Positions 17,400-26,482 of a stretch of 64,000 nt of DNA are shown one piece after another; the first letter of the stretch is position 1, and every line of letters begins with the position of its first letter. The DNA is taken from contig NZ_JAJFZK010000008.1 in the NCBI RefSeq assembly GCF_020731355.1, forward strand, positions 124,001 through 188,000, read 5' to 3'. The stretch comes from Bacillus sp. REN16 (GTDB lineage Bacteria; Bacillota; Bacilli; Bacillales; Bacillaceae_L). Below the pieces are notes generated by a model. That model ran no database searches and was not told the DNA's origin. It saw only the letters and a list, made by a program, of their open reading frames with translations. The translations under genes and the position numbers were made by a program.

Positions 17400-18230
17400 A
17401 TGAGTTTTCTGGAAGGTAAATATATTGAAGTTGATTCAGGTGTCGAATTATTTGTTCAAGATATTGGAGAAGGGGAACCTCTTGTTTTCATCCCGGGTTT
17501 TACCTTTACCACTGAAGTTTTTTCAAAGCAAATTGAATATTTTTCAAAAACGAACCGAGTGATTGTAGCGGATCCAAGGAGTCACGGAAGATCGACTATC
17601 TCTCTTCATGGAAACGATTATGTTACACACGGATCTGATTTAGCTTCTGTACTACAAGCTTTAGATGTGAAAAATGCCACTTTCGTAGGCTGGTCCTTTG
17701 GATGTTTAACAGTTTGGGAGTATGTGAAGCAAAATGGATTTGATGATATAAAATCATTAATTTTTGTGGATATGCCACCGAAATCGTTATCGGTTCATAA
17801 TGATTGGGTGGAAGGACCGTTAGATGATATTGCTGCAATCTACAATAGTTATTTGCGAAATTCGGCGGGGCAAAGAGAGTTTATAACAAGTTACATCACT
17901 CAAGTCATGGTTCAAAGAGAGCTTGAGAAAGAGGAACTAACCTGGCTAGTAGAGCAATCCTTAAAAACGCCATACTACATCGCCGGTAATTTGTTTGCTT
18001 CAGGGATGTTTTCTGATTATCGTGAGGAAGCAAAAAAAGCAAGTAAAACCGTTCCTACCTTAACGATTGTTGCTGAACACTGGGCCGAAATTGCGGAAAA
18101 ATATATAAAACAATTAACACCAGAATCCCAAGTGAAGGTTCTAGGTGGCCACATGATGTTCTGGGAGCATGATGAAAAGTTTAATGAGATTGTTAAAGGT
18201 TTTCTAAATGAAAATTGGGGTAAAGATTGA
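17400..18230 (+). CDS. Alpha/beta hydrolase
   Basis: This 276-residue alpha/beta-hydrolase-fold enzyme has the nucleophile elbow GWSFG with Ser99. It also has the oxyanion strand LVFIPGFTFTTEVF, the acidic turn VADPRSHGRST and a C-terminal GGHMMFWEH that supplies the catalytic His. It lacks a signal peptide, so it is cytosolic. The substrate is unknown; candidates are esterase, lactonase or a related activity. GGGGG precedes the ATG. It is a single gene with a strong terminator. Confidence 0.85.
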   Translation: MSFLEGKYIEVDSGVELFVQDIGEGEPLVFIPGFTFTTEVFSKQIEYFSKTNRVIVADPRSHGRSTISLHGNDYVTHGSDLASVLQALDVKNATFVGWSFGCLTVWEYVKQNGFDDIKSLIFVDMPPKSLSVHNDWVEGPLDDIAAIYNSYLRNSAGQREFITSYITQVMVQRELEKEELTWLVEQSLKTPYYIAGNLFASGMFSDYREEAKKASKTVPTLTIVAEHWAEIAEKYIKQLTPESQVKVLGGHMMFWEHDEKFNEIVKGFLNENWGKD

Positions 18231-18236
18231 CTAATA

Positions 18237-18288
18237 GGGCTATCAGAATAGTTGCAATCCAAACTATTCTGATGGCTCTTATTTTTTG
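18237..18288 (+). terminator. Terminator after hydrolase gene
   Basis: A 17-bp near-perfect stem starts GGGCTATCAGAATAGTT (18237-18253) and pairs with AACTATTCTGATGGCTC (18262-18278). TTATTTTTTG follows. Confidence 0.85.
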
Positions 18289-18550
18289 CCCTTTTTCGAA
18301 TGCTTCTAATGCACGAATTATATGCATTGTATTATATAATATTAAAAGGGTATTTAGTTCATTGCGCAAATCCAAATCCAATATTTTCGTTTGAATGAAC
18401 GAGGGTAAAGGTCTATAATTTTACTGGATAATATGGCTGAGCTTTGAGTCGAAAATTTAGAATAAATGCCTGTAATGTGCTAAAATGCACGCTAGATAAC
18501 TTGTACATGTGTTATTCTTAATATATATAACTGTTGGAGGTTTTTAGAAA
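18289..18550. other. Intergenic region before CysJ-like gene
   Basis: With the preceding terminator, the gap between the hydrolase and the CysJ-like gene is 320 bases. The sequence is AT-rich. TTGTAC (18501) and TATATA (18524) are spaced as a sigma-A promoter but would leave a very short leader. No RNA structure or gene was recognised. Confidence 0.4.
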
Positions 18551-19723
18551 ATGCAACGAACTATAGATGGTGAAAAAAATCCGAAAAAGCCTGTTCCTGC
18601 AACATATTCAAGAACAAATCCATTTCCCGCAAAAGTTCTTAAGAACATTAACTTAAATGGGGAAGGTTCAAGCAAGGAAACAAGACATATTGAATTATCT
18701 TTAGAGGGTTCCGGATTTTCATATATTCCTGGTGATACCCTTGGAATCGCTCCTTCCAATGACCCGGAATTAGTCGCAGCCATTCTTGAAGAAATGAAGT
18801 GGGATGCAGAAGAGGTAGTAACCGTTGGGCGTAAGGGTGAATCAATGCCGCTTAAAGAAGCATTGGAAACGTATCTTGATATCACTTTACTTTCACGGAA
18901 GATGATACAAAGCGCGGCAGCATTCACAGACAACGAAGAAATCCAAAAGATTGTCGAAGATGCAGCAGCGGTTAAGGAATATATCGATGGTCGTGATCTG
19001 CTTGATATGCTTCGAGATTTTGGACCATGGAAGGTTCCGGCTCAAGAAATCGTAGCACTATTACGAAATATGATACCAAGACTTTATTCCATTGCAAGCA
19101 GTTTAGCTGCACATCCTGATGAAGTTCATTTAACAATCGGTGCTGTTCGTTACACCATGCATGGACGTGAACGCAAAGGGGTTTGTTCTGTACAATGTGC
19201 GGAACGCGTTCAGGAAGGCGATACACTTCCAGTATTTGTTCAAATAAATAAACACTTCCATTTACCAGAGACTCTTGATAAAGATGTAATCATGGTTGGA
19301 CCTGGAACTGGGGTTGCCCCATTCCGTTCATTTATTGAAGAACTTGCAATTAATAAAGCCACTGGACGTTCTTGGTTATTCTTCGGAGACCAGCATGAGG
19401 CGACTGACTTCTTATACCGAGGTGAATTGGAAAAATACCAGCAAGACGGTATTCTAACAAAAATTGATGCTGCATTCTCTCGTGATACAGAGCAAAAAGT
19501 ATACGTACAACATAAGATGCTTGAGCACAGCAAAGAGTTGTTCGAGTGGATTGACAATGGTGCATATTTCTACGTGTGTGGAGATAAAGATCATATGGCA
19601 AAAGACGTAAACGAAGCCCTTTTAACCATTATTGAACAAGAGGGTAATATGGACCGCGAAGCTGCGGAAGCATATCTAAAAGAAATGAAAACACAAGGCC
19701 GTTACCTGCGTGACGTGTATTAA
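18551..19723 (+). CDS. CysJ-like sulfite reductase flavoprotein lacking the flavodoxin domain
   Basis: This 390-residue protein matches the FAD and NADPH-binding half of sulfite reductase alpha subunit/cytochrome P450 reductase. The connecting/FAD domain has FSYIPGDTLGI and PRLYSIASS, the NADPH domain has GPGTGVAPFRSF and WLFFGDQHEATDFLY, and the C-terminus ends QGRYLRDVY with the terminal aromatic. Classical CysJ has about 600 residues with an N-terminal FMN flavodoxin domain. Here only about 20 residues precede the FAD domain, so that domain is absent by design rather than cut, given the good GGAGG start. No hemoprotein (CysI) is next to it. It may work with a separate flavodoxin or with another acceptor. 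Confidence 0.85.
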   Translation: MQRTIDGEKNPKKPVPATYSRTNPFPAKVLKNINLNGEGSSKETRHIELSLEGSGFSYIPGDTLGIAPSNDPELVAAILEEMKWDAEEVVTVGRKGESMPLKEALETYLDITLLSRKMIQSAAAFTDNEEIQKIVEDAAAVKEYIDGRDLLDMLRDFGPWKVPAQEIVALLRNMIPRLYSIASSLAAHPDEVHLTIGAVRYTMHGRERKGVCSVQCAERVQEGDTLPVFVQINKHFHLPETLDKDVIMVGPGTGVAPFRSFIEELAINKATGRSWLFFGDQHEATDFLYRGELEKYQQDGILTKIDAAFSRDTEQKVYVQHKMLEHSKELFEWIDNGAYFYVCGDKDHMAKDVNEALLTIIEQEGNMDREAAEAYLKEMKTQGRYLRDVY

Positions 19724-19738
19724 TATATTTGAAATTAG

Positions 19739-19768
19739 CCCCTCATTACTCGCGAGGGGTTTATTTTT
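19739..19768 (+). terminator. Terminator after CysJ-like gene
   Basis: CCCCTC (19739-19744) pairs with GAGGGG (19754-19759) and is followed by a T-rich run. Confidence 0.75.
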
Positions 19769-19874
19769 GTTGTTGATTAAGAAGAGTGCCTTTTAATCCT
19801 AGATTTTCTATAGCGAAACTATGACACATGATATATTTATTAAAGGAATACTTAATGGATTGTGAGGTCTAGAA

Positions 19875-21545
19875 ATGAACATTAATAATTTTGAAAGTTA
19901 TATAGATAAAGTCATTTTAGACAGAGGTTATAACTATTACATTGCAGGAAATGTTGTAGAAGCATATGAACAGGGGGAAATGGGGTTTGTTTTCCAAATC
20001 GAAGGAAGCGATGTTTACGAATTAGTAGTCGAAATCGGGGTGAACGGAGAAATTTTATATTCCGAATGTGATTGTCCCTATGATTTTGGACCTGTCTGTA
20101 AACACGAAGTTGCAGCATATTTTCAACTTTTTGAAATGCTGAATCAAGGGGACCGAAGTAACACGGTAACAAAGAAGACTTATAAGCGTCCTTCACTTAA
20201 AGATGTCTTATATAATCTCTCCAAAGAGGAATTAATCGATATCATCATAAATATTTCACATAATGATCCGGTACTTAAAAACAGTATCTTAGTAAAATAC
20301 TCAAAAGGAGATCATCAACTGGAGCTTGAGACAAGCAAGAAGTTAATTGATTCGATTGTGAAAAAACATACAGGCAGAGAAGGATTTATCAAGTATCGAA
20401 ATACGGGTGATTTTGTATACGATCTGGGTGACGTACTTGACAAAGCAAGAGATACTGAAAATGCTTTGCTTGGTTTGGACATATCAATCCTGTTGCTAGA
20501 GGAAGCAATAGAGGCATTTCAATATGCGGATGATTCCGGGGGAGATATTGGGGGCCTTATCACGGACATCTTAGAATTGGTTGGAGAAATGGCCAATAAC
20601 TGCATTGAAACAGACCATCAAAAAATGGAGGCTTTTGAGAAGCTATTGGAACTGACCGATAGTGAAATTTTTGATGGTTGGGTAGATTACAAGATTGACT
20701 TGCTTAATGTCTGTTTTGAATTTGCAGAGGATGAAACACTTAGGGAAAAACTCAAAATTAAAATTGAGTCTATGCTTAATGAAAAAACAAATGATAGATA
20801 TTTACACTATGGAAATGAAAGTTTACTACAATTATTGTTTCAACTAATCGAGCAATATGGTACTCAAGAAGAAGCGGAACAATTTATTAACGAGCACCTT
20901 CAGTATTCTTCTTTTAGACAACAATTATTAAATAAGTTAATACGAGAAAAAAACTATCACAAGGTAATTGAAGTTGCTCAAGAAGGAGAAAAGCAGGACA
21001 AAAAGTATGCAGGCTTAGTATCTTCTTGGAAAAAATACCGTTATTCAGCATATAAATTCCTTTCATTAAAGGAAGAACAGCAGACATTGGCAAAGGAACT
21101 TTTGCTGAATGGAGATTTTGAATATTATTGGGATTTAAAAGAATTAGCATCAGAAAACCAAGAACAGTTTTATTCAAACTTAAAACATGAACTGAAATTA
21201 AGCAAAGGTTGGCATAACAGCCGTATTTTTCTTAAGTTGATTGAGGAAGAAAATGATCTTGTAGAAATGTTGGAATTTGTCAGAATGAATCCAAGCTATA
21301 TAGAAACCTATGCCGAGAAATTAGTCAAACCATATGAAGAAGAGATCATCAAAATTTATGAAATATATATAAAATTGACAGCAGGCAAAGCATCAAATCG
21401 TAGGGATTATCGAGGGGTATGTAACATAATCACGAGATATAAAAAGTTTGCAGGTAAGCGGGAGCAAACAAAATTGATTGATGAATTAATAGACTTATAT
21501 AGAAAAAGGCCAGCCTTTATAGATGAATTGGGTAAAATTAAATGA
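19875..21545 (+). CDS. SWIM zinc finger domain protein
   Basis: This 556-residue protein has an N-terminal SWIM finger in which the CxC...CxH ligands are seen as ECDCPYDFGPVCKHEVAA (about residues 67-85). The remainder is predicted helical and repeat-like (many LxxLL and ExL segments), as in helical-repeat scaffolds. SWIM domains bind DNA or proteins; in bacteria they often occur with SNF2 helicases, none of which is present here. The start ATG has only a weak GAGGT site. It lies 150 bases after the reductase terminator and before a Uma2 gene. Confidence 0.82.
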   Translation: MNINNFESYIDKVILDRGYNYYIAGNVVEAYEQGEMGFVFQIEGSDVYELVVEIGVNGEILYSECDCPYDFGPVCKHEVAAYFQLFEMLNQGDRSNTVTKKTYKRPSLKDVLYNLSKEELIDIIINISHNDPVLKNSILVKYSKGDHQLELETSKKLIDSIVKKHTGREGFIKYRNTGDFVYDLGDVLDKARDTENALLGLDISILLLEEAIEAFQYADDSGGDIGGLITDILELVGEMANNCIETDHQKMEAFEKLLELTDSEIFDGWVDYKIDLLNVCFEFAEDETLREKLKIKIESMLNEKTNDRYLHYGNESLLQLLFQLIEQYGTQEEAEQFINEHLQYSSFRQQLLNKLIREKNYHKVIEVAQEGEKQDKKYAGLVSSWKKYRYSAYKFLSLKEEQQTLAKELLLNGDFEYYWDLKELASENQEQFYSNLKHELKLSKGWHNSRIFLKLIEEENDLVEMLEFVRMNPSYIETYAEKLVKPYEEEIIKIYEIYIKLTAGKASNRRDYRGVCNIITRYKKFAGKREQTKLIDELIDLYRKRPAFIDELGKIK

Positions 21546-21657
21546 AAAATCCTTCACCCTATGGCAGAGTGAATAGAATCTGCATCTAGAAAAGTTTACT
21601 TTATGCGCATACTATTTTAAATGGTATAATGGTAAAAAGTAGCAAGGAGGTAATAGT

Positions 21658-22221
21658 TTGGAGACTCCTAACAAAGCTAATAGTTACTCAATCAGTGACT
21701 GGTTAAACTGGGAAGGGCATTGGGAACTTATCAACGGTAAAGCTTATAATATGACACCGGCACCTTCGTGGGATCATCAATTCATAGTTGGTGAAGTTCA
21801 TTTTATGCTTCGATCCTATTTTGGTAACAAGGATTGTTATGTTGCAGTATTTCCATTTGACGTTTTTCTTAGTGAAGAAGAGGACTATGAGAACCCAAGT
21901 CATGTTTTGCAGCCGGATATATCTGTAATATGTAATAAAAATCAACTTTCAACTAAAGGATGTAATGGTGCCCCCAACTTAATAATTGAGGTGTTATCTC
22001 CGTCAACGGCAATCAAAGATAGAAATGAAAAGTTTAAAATATATCAACAATTCGGAGTTCAGGAATATTGGATTATCGATCCGAACTATAAATTAATTGA
22101 GGTATATGGGCTTGATAAAGGGTATTTTCGTATAAAAGAAGTGTATGGACAAAAGGATGAATTAAAATCATTCATTTTCCCAAATTTAAAGGTAAAACTT
22201 GAAACGATATTCAATAAATAA
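21658..22221 (+). CDS. Uma2 family (DUF820) restriction-endonuclease-like protein
   Basis: This 187-residue protein has the PD-(D/E)xK pattern of Uma2 proteins: WELINGKAYNMTPAP, LQPDISVICNKNQ, GAPNLIIEVLSPSTAIKD and KFKIYQQFGVQEYWIIDP. The conserved Asp (QPD) and Glu-x-Leu (IEVLS) of the nuclease core are intact. The biological role of the family is unknown, and it is abundant in cyanobacteria and some bacilli. The start is TTG at 21658 with AAGGAGG ahead. A hairpin terminator follows. Confidence 0.87.
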   Translation: METPNKANSYSISDWLNWEGHWELINGKAYNMTPAPSWDHQFIVGEVHFMLRSYFGNKDCYVAVFPFDVFLSEEEDYENPSHVLQPDISVICNKNQLSTKGCNGAPNLIIEVLSPSTAIKDRNEKFKIYQQFGVQEYWIIDPNYKLIEVYGLDKGYFRIKEVYGQKDELKSFIFPNLKVKLETIFNK

Positions 22222-22229
22222 GACCTCAA

Positions 22230-22262
22230 CCAAAAACACCTACACAGTGGGTGTTTTCTTTA
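22230..22262 (+). terminator. Terminator after Uma2 gene
   Basis: AAAACACC and GGGTGTTTT form an 8-bp stem separated by a short loop and followed by CTTT. Confidence 0.7.
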
Positions 22263-22921
22263 GCTTAATATACGAATAGATTTTTAAACGGTACGAAGGA
22301 CCTGTCGATCCGACCCTTCGACAATAAAAAATATTTTTTGACAAAATAGGAAGGGAATTGTTACTGTGTGGCGAATATATAAAATAGATTAAAGGAGGTG
22401 TGATTGATGAAGAACTTAATATAAGATGAACCGACTGAATTTTATTGCTCATTTTTTCTTGCCTCAACGTAATTCCCACTGAAGGTTGAACCTGCCACTA
22501 CATAATCGATTAGCCTCAAAATAAGAATCCACTCTGCGAGAATTGAAAAATCCCATACTATGTTAATGCCAAAAATAATAGTTTTCGTCCTTACAAAATG
22601 AGGTACTAATTTGTAGATTAAGTGCCAGGTAAATGCCAAAGAAATTATTCTTGAGGCCGCACATGCTTTTGATTTTTTTATGTTTACCCCTTTTATCTCC
22701 AAACCATGAGCTTTTGCCACATTGATATTACCATCACATCCGGAGAGTTTTTCTCCCATTTTCCCAAAATGTTAAAAGTTAAGTAAGTAACATTTGTTGC
22801 TTTTCCATACGAATACCTTATTAAAATTTGCCGAAAGTTTGTTGGCAAGACTCATTTTTTATGGGAAAAAATCGGGTAACTAGAATCATTTTTTATAACA
22901 TTTAAAAGGAGAGGTCTGAAA
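22263..22921. other. Gene-poor region with orphan ribosome site
   Basis: About 660 bases carry no confident gene. A TTGACA box (about 22338) and a strong AAAGGAGGTG (22391-22400) lead into ATG at 22407, but the frame stops after five codons. A second ATG at 22426 gives only 18 codons. A minus-strand frame of 105 codons (22442-22759) occupies the rest. The picture fits the remains of a decayed gene or a short leader peptide. Confidence 0.4.
22442..22759 (-). CDS. Doubtful hypothetical protein, 105 residues
   Basis: This minus-strand frame lies in an otherwise empty region. The C-terminal two thirds have two hydrophobic stretches (IISLAFTWHLIYKLVPHF and ILAEWILILRLIDYVVAGST) that could span the membrane. 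Only a weak GGGA lies before the ATG, and the composition is unlike neighbouring genes. It may be a small membrane protein, a gene remnant or chance. I recognise no family. Confidence 0.25.
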   Translation of the reverse strand: MGEKLSGCDGNINVAKAHGLEIKGVNIKKSKACAASRIISLAFTWHLIYKLVPHFVRTKTIIFGINIVWDFSILAEWILILRLIDYVVAGSTFSGNYVEARKNEQ

Positions 22922-23533
22922 ATGTCAGAAGGAAAGAAAATAAAAGGTAAAAAACCGTTTTACAAGAGAATTTGGGTTTGGGTTTTGGCAGTGATTATCA
23001 TCGGCGTAATTGCCAGTGGTGGCGAGGAGGAAGGGACGGAACAGGCTTCTACAACACCTAAAACAGATGTGTCTGTTGAAAAGAATGAGACTAAAAAAGA
23101 GGAACAGGTAGATAAAGAGGAACCAGAAGAAAAGGTACAAACAGCAGGTATCGGTCAGCCTCTAAAGGTCGGTGAAGTTGTGTTTACTGTGACTGGGACA
23201 AGCACGGCTACTAATATTGGTGGAGAGTATGGAAAGAATTCTTCAGGGGAATTTTTTATTTTGGATGTCATTGTAAAAAATGAAGGTAAGGAAGCCATCA
23301 CCACGGATTCGTCATTCTTTAAATTAAAGTCCGGCGACATTACATATGAGGCGGATACAGAAGCGGGAATATGGGCGAACCAAGACAATAATTTTTTCTT
23401 ACAGGATGTAAACCCTGGTATCGAAAACAAAGGTAAAGTTGTTTTTGATATTCCAGCAGGTACATCAAACCTCGTCTTACAAGTACAAACCGGTTTCTGG
23501 GGAACCGAAACAGGGGAAATCTCGTTACAGTAA
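22922..23533 (+). CDS. DUF4352 domain membrane-anchored protein
   Basis: This 203-residue protein starts with a basic cytosolic tail and one N-terminal helix (about 16-32, IWVWVLAVIIIGVIASGG). A Glu/Lys/Thr-rich linker runs to about residue 75. The rest is a DUF4352 immunoglobulin-like extracellular domain, starting near GIGQPLKVGEVVFTVTG and containing FFILDVIVKNEGKEAI. Such domains are exposed on the surface of Gram-positive bacteria and their ligands are mostly unknown. GGAGAGG precedes the ATG. It converges on the sigma factor gene with a shared terminator. Confidence 0.85.
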   Translation: MSEGKKIKGKKPFYKRIWVWVLAVIIIGVIASGGEEEGTEQASTTPKTDVSVEKNETKKEEQVDKEEPEEKVQTAGIGQPLKVGEVVFTVTGTSTATNIGGEYGKNSSGEFFILDVIVKNEGKEAITTDSSFFKLKSGDITYEADTEAGIWANQDNNFFLQDVNPGIENKGKVVFDIPAGTSNLVLQVQTGFWGTETGEISLQ

Positions 23534-23595
23534 TGTAAATGGATGCGCGTATAGTGGAGGTCAGCCTATAAGAAGCAATTAGGGGAATTTAAACC

Positions 23596-23632
23596 AAAAG
23601 ATCAGTGCGATTTTATCGCAACTGATCTTTTT
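23596..23632. terminator. Bidirectional terminator
   Basis: AAAAGATCAGT (23596-23606) pairs with ACTGATCTTTT (23621-23631), with an inner GCGAT/ATCGC stem. It lies between the convergent DUF4352 and sigma factor genes. Confidence 0.85.
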
Positions 23633-24161
23633 ATGTAGAAGGTGGGACGACCGACCTGTCCTCTTGACCCAGAAAATCTTTCAATTGTTTCCTAGCCCGA
23701 TAGATTCTCGTTTTAACCGTGCATGGTTTAAGATTAAGGATGTGGGCTATTTGACTTTCTTTTAGACCATGCCATATTTTAAGGGAGAGGACGTCCCGGT
23801 ATTCACGTTTCAGCTTTCGAATGGCTTGTTCGATTTGCTCCATTACCATGCTTGTCTCCACTTCTTCTTCGACATTTTGCTTCATCGTTTCTCCTAAGCT
23901 TTCCAGCAAATCATGCTCCATTGGAATACCCTTTTTGTTTCTTTCCATCCGGACAAGATCAATCGCCGTTCTTGCTGCGATGGTAGACAGCCACGCTCCC
24001 ATTTTGGTCTCATCTTCGATTGTATCTATTTTATTGATCGCTTTAATAAATGTTTCATGAACAACATCTTCTGCCATCTGTATATCCCTCGTAATCGAAT
24101 AACTAATTCGAAACAGACGACCATAATTTTCGTGATAGATGTTTGTGAAATTTAATTCCAA
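23631..24161 (-). CDS. ECF-type RNA polymerase sigma factor
   Basis: This sigma-70 family protein of about 176 residues has only regions 2 and 4. Region 2 is seen in NYGRLFRISYSITRDIQMAEDVVHETFIKA and region 4 in YRDVLSLKIWHGLKESQIAHILNL followed by TVKTRIYRARKQL. The start is taken as TTG at 24161 because GGGGTG lies just before it and region 2 then begins at the usual place; a longer frame from 24209 runs into the dispersed repeat. No anti-sigma gene is adjacent. The DUF4352 protein next door is convergent and so not in the same operon. Confidence 0.85.
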   Translation of the reverse strand: MELNFTNIYHENYGRLFRISYSITRDIQMAEDVVHETFIKAINKIDTIEDETKMGAWLSTIAARTAIDLVRMERNKKGIPMEHDLLESLGETMKQNVEEEVETSMVMEQIEQAIRKLKREYRDVLSLKIWHGLKESQIAHILNLKPCTVKTRIYRARKQLKDFLGQEDRSVVPPST

Positions 24162-24189
24162 AACATACACCCCTTTTGGTTTCGGGCAA

Positions 24190-24240
24190 GGGGGAAAGGT
24201 CCGTTCCACTTGGGTAAATGGACCTGTCCCTCTCGTCCCT
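24190..24240. repeat. Dispersed GGGACAG-type element, copy 4
   Basis: GGGGGAAAGGTCCGTTCCAC is followed by AAATGGACCTGTCCCTCTCG and TCCC. It sits between the sigma factor start and the sensor kinase stop and holds GGTCC/GGACC halves that can pair. Confidence 0.55.
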
Positions 24241-24241
24241 G

Positions 24242-26482
24242 TTACATTAACGCTAAAGAAATTTTAACTTTGAATAGGTCGCCGTCTGTTTCGATTTCGA
24301 GATTTCCGTGATGGAGGTCGATGATCGATTGAGCAATGGCAAGCCCAAGTCCAGAACCTTCTGTATGACGTGATGTGTCACCGCGTTTGAAACGTTCGAA
24401 AAGCTCGTCGCTATTTTCACTTAGTTCGTATTTCGATACATTTTTAAATGTAATTATTGCTAGATTTTCACTTGTGTATGTCGAAATATAAACACGTGTA
24501 TGTTCGAGTGAATATTTAATGATATTTCCGATTAAGTTATCAAAAACACGCCACATTTTTTGTCCGTCCACAAGTGCGTATAGTGGTTTCTCACTGTTCG
24601 TCACCCGGAATTGTAAGTTAGAAGTGCTAAGTGTATCATCATGTTCTGCAAGCGCCTGCTGTAAGAGCTGAACAAGGTCAACCTTTTCTAAGTTTAATTC
24701 AATATTTCCACTTGCCATTTTTGAGACTTCAAATAAATCATCAATAAGGACCTTTAACCGTTTTGATTTACGGTCAATGATTTCTAGATAAGCTAAAGCG
24801 TCTTCATCAGATAGATTTTGAGTTTTCAACAACTCCGTATAGGTAATAATTGAAGTTAAAGGTGTTCGGAGGTCATGACTAACATTCGTGATCAGCTCCG
24901 TTTTTAACCGTTCACTCTTGGCTTGTTCATTTTGAGAAGTTTTTACACCGTGCTTTAAGGTATTGATATTTCCTGCAAGGGTAGCAAACACGGATTTTCC
25001 ACTGACAGGCAAGTCCTCACCTAATTTTCCAGCTGCAAGCTCGTCGGTTTTCTCTACAATTTTATTAAAATACCCAACCTTCTTGACCATAGCAAAGAAA
25101 AGGGGGATTCCGATAAGACCAAGGGTCAAGAGATAAATTAGGAAAAGTAGAGGGTTTATAAAAATTGAAATGACCCCAAACCCCAAACAAAAGACAATGA
25201 CAAGAATGATAAAAAACTGGGTCCCAGTACTCTGGTGTAAAAATGCCTCGTTTAGACTCTGCTTACCTTTGTTAAAAAGAACGATTATCCCTTTTTCAGC
25301 TTTACTGACTAGGCCACTTTCCCATTCAGTTTTTACATTCTGCCAATCCTTTAATTCTGTAAAAAGATATTTTCCTTGAAGATAAGTAATACCTACAAAA
25401 ATAGAGCCAACTATGATAAACAGACTTATGCCCACTGCGTAAAAAGGGTTTTCGAGAATATAATAGAATTCAGTCACAACAGGCACAATACAGAAAATTG
25501 ATATCAATCCTGTTATTATGAAGAAGATTACCCGTGAATCAATTGGGAGTTTATTGTAAGTTGTCCTCAAGTGTTCAATTTCTGCTGGAACAGCCTGTAC
25601 CTTTTTACCGAGTACATAAGAAATAATGAATGATAGAATACTTGCTATTGCAGTAATCAGTAAAATCAGCTGGCTTTGTCTGTAGTTGTCATATCGCCGA
25701 ATAAAATGATTTGAGGCATCTCCGGTCATTGGCACTGCTATTTTTCCTTCAAGTGTTCCAATATCAAAGGGGATAATTGACTCAAGCAATCCTGTATTAT
25801 CGTAAGAACCAAAATAAATACCATCATCTCTTGTGATTGAGTAATCTGTAAGAAAATAGTTACTTTCCTCGTTTATTGCTGTTTCGACTGACTCACTATT
25901 TGTACGCTTTATATTCGTAACTATTTTTCCAGTTGATGGATTTGTAAAATGATAGGTAAACATTTTTTTATACTTTGCGTATTCGGACTTGTACCCTTCC
26001 TTTGATTTATAAAAATCATCGATACTTTTTTCTTTTTCAACAATTACCTTGTTTTTTACATAGTCATCACTTTTAAAATTTTGCGTGATGTCTGCAATTT
26101 TTTTATCACGTTCCGCAATGTAGGTATCGGCTATTTCCTGGTAATTTGCATCCAACGCTTCTTGAATTCTTTCTTCATATTGTGAGTTGATATTTTCAAT
26201 TTGCTGTGATAGTTCTCCATAGCGAAAACGGTGCTCATCAATGTCATCTTCAGTAACGGTAATTGCTTCTTTCGCTTTTTCAGGAGTGGTATCAAGTAGC
26301 TCAAACAAGCTAATCAATCCGGCAAACTGACCTAGTTCATCTTGAAAAGCTGGAGTGTGAAAATAATCCTTATGTAAATAATTGCCTCCATGGGTGACTA
26401 CTGATATGAGGCCACAAAGACCAAATGTATATAAAAGTGCGATGAAACCAATTGTGATTTTACCTTTCCATTTTGTAGCCAA
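24242..26482 (-). CDS. Large sensor histidine kinase
   Basis: This 746-residue sensor has a first helix at about 8-30, then an extracellular domain of about 235 residues with a charged, probably coiled-coil part (YEERIQEALDANYQEIADTY). Five more helices lie between about 272 and 480. A HAMP-like linker precedes HisKA with the H-box NVSHDLRTPLTSI, followed by an HATPase domain (N-box DNLIGNIIKYS, G-box EGSGLGLAIAQS). The gene starts with TTG inside the end of the response regulator gene (23-base overlap), so expression is coupled. The size and the membrane block between sensor and kinase are unusual. The signal is unknown. Confidence 0.87.
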   Translation of the reverse strand: MATKWKGKITIGFIALLYTFGLCGLISVVTHGGNYLHKDYFHTPAFQDELGQFAGLISLFELLDTTPEKAKEAITVTEDDIDEHRFRYGELSQQIENINSQYEERIQEALDANYQEIADTYIAERDKKIADITQNFKSDDYVKNKVIVEKEKSIDDFYKSKEGYKSEYAKYKKMFTYHFTNPSTGKIVTNIKRTNSESVETAINEESNYFLTDYSITRDDGIYFGSYDNTGLLESIIPFDIGTLEGKIAVPMTGDASNHFIRRYDNYRQSQLILLITAIASILSFIISYVLGKKVQAVPAEIEHLRTTYNKLPIDSRVIFFIITGLISIFCIVPVVTEFYYILENPFYAVGISLFIIVGSIFVGITYLQGKYLFTELKDWQNVKTEWESGLVSKAEKGIIVLFNKGKQSLNEAFLHQSTGTQFFIILVIVFCLGFGVISIFINPLLFLIYLLTLGLIGIPLFFAMVKKVGYFNKIVEKTDELAAGKLGEDLPVSGKSVFATLAGNINTLKHGVKTSQNEQAKSERLKTELITNVSHDLRTPLTSIITYTELLKTQNLSDEDALAYLEIIDRKSKRLKVLIDDLFEVSKMASGNIELNLEKVDLVQLLQQALAEHDDTLSTSNLQFRVTNSEKPLYALVDGQKMWRVFDNLIGNIIKYSLEHTRVYISTYTSENLAIITFKNVSKYELSENSDELFERFKRGDTSRHTEGSGLGLAIAQSIIDLHHGNLEIETDGDLFKVKISLALM

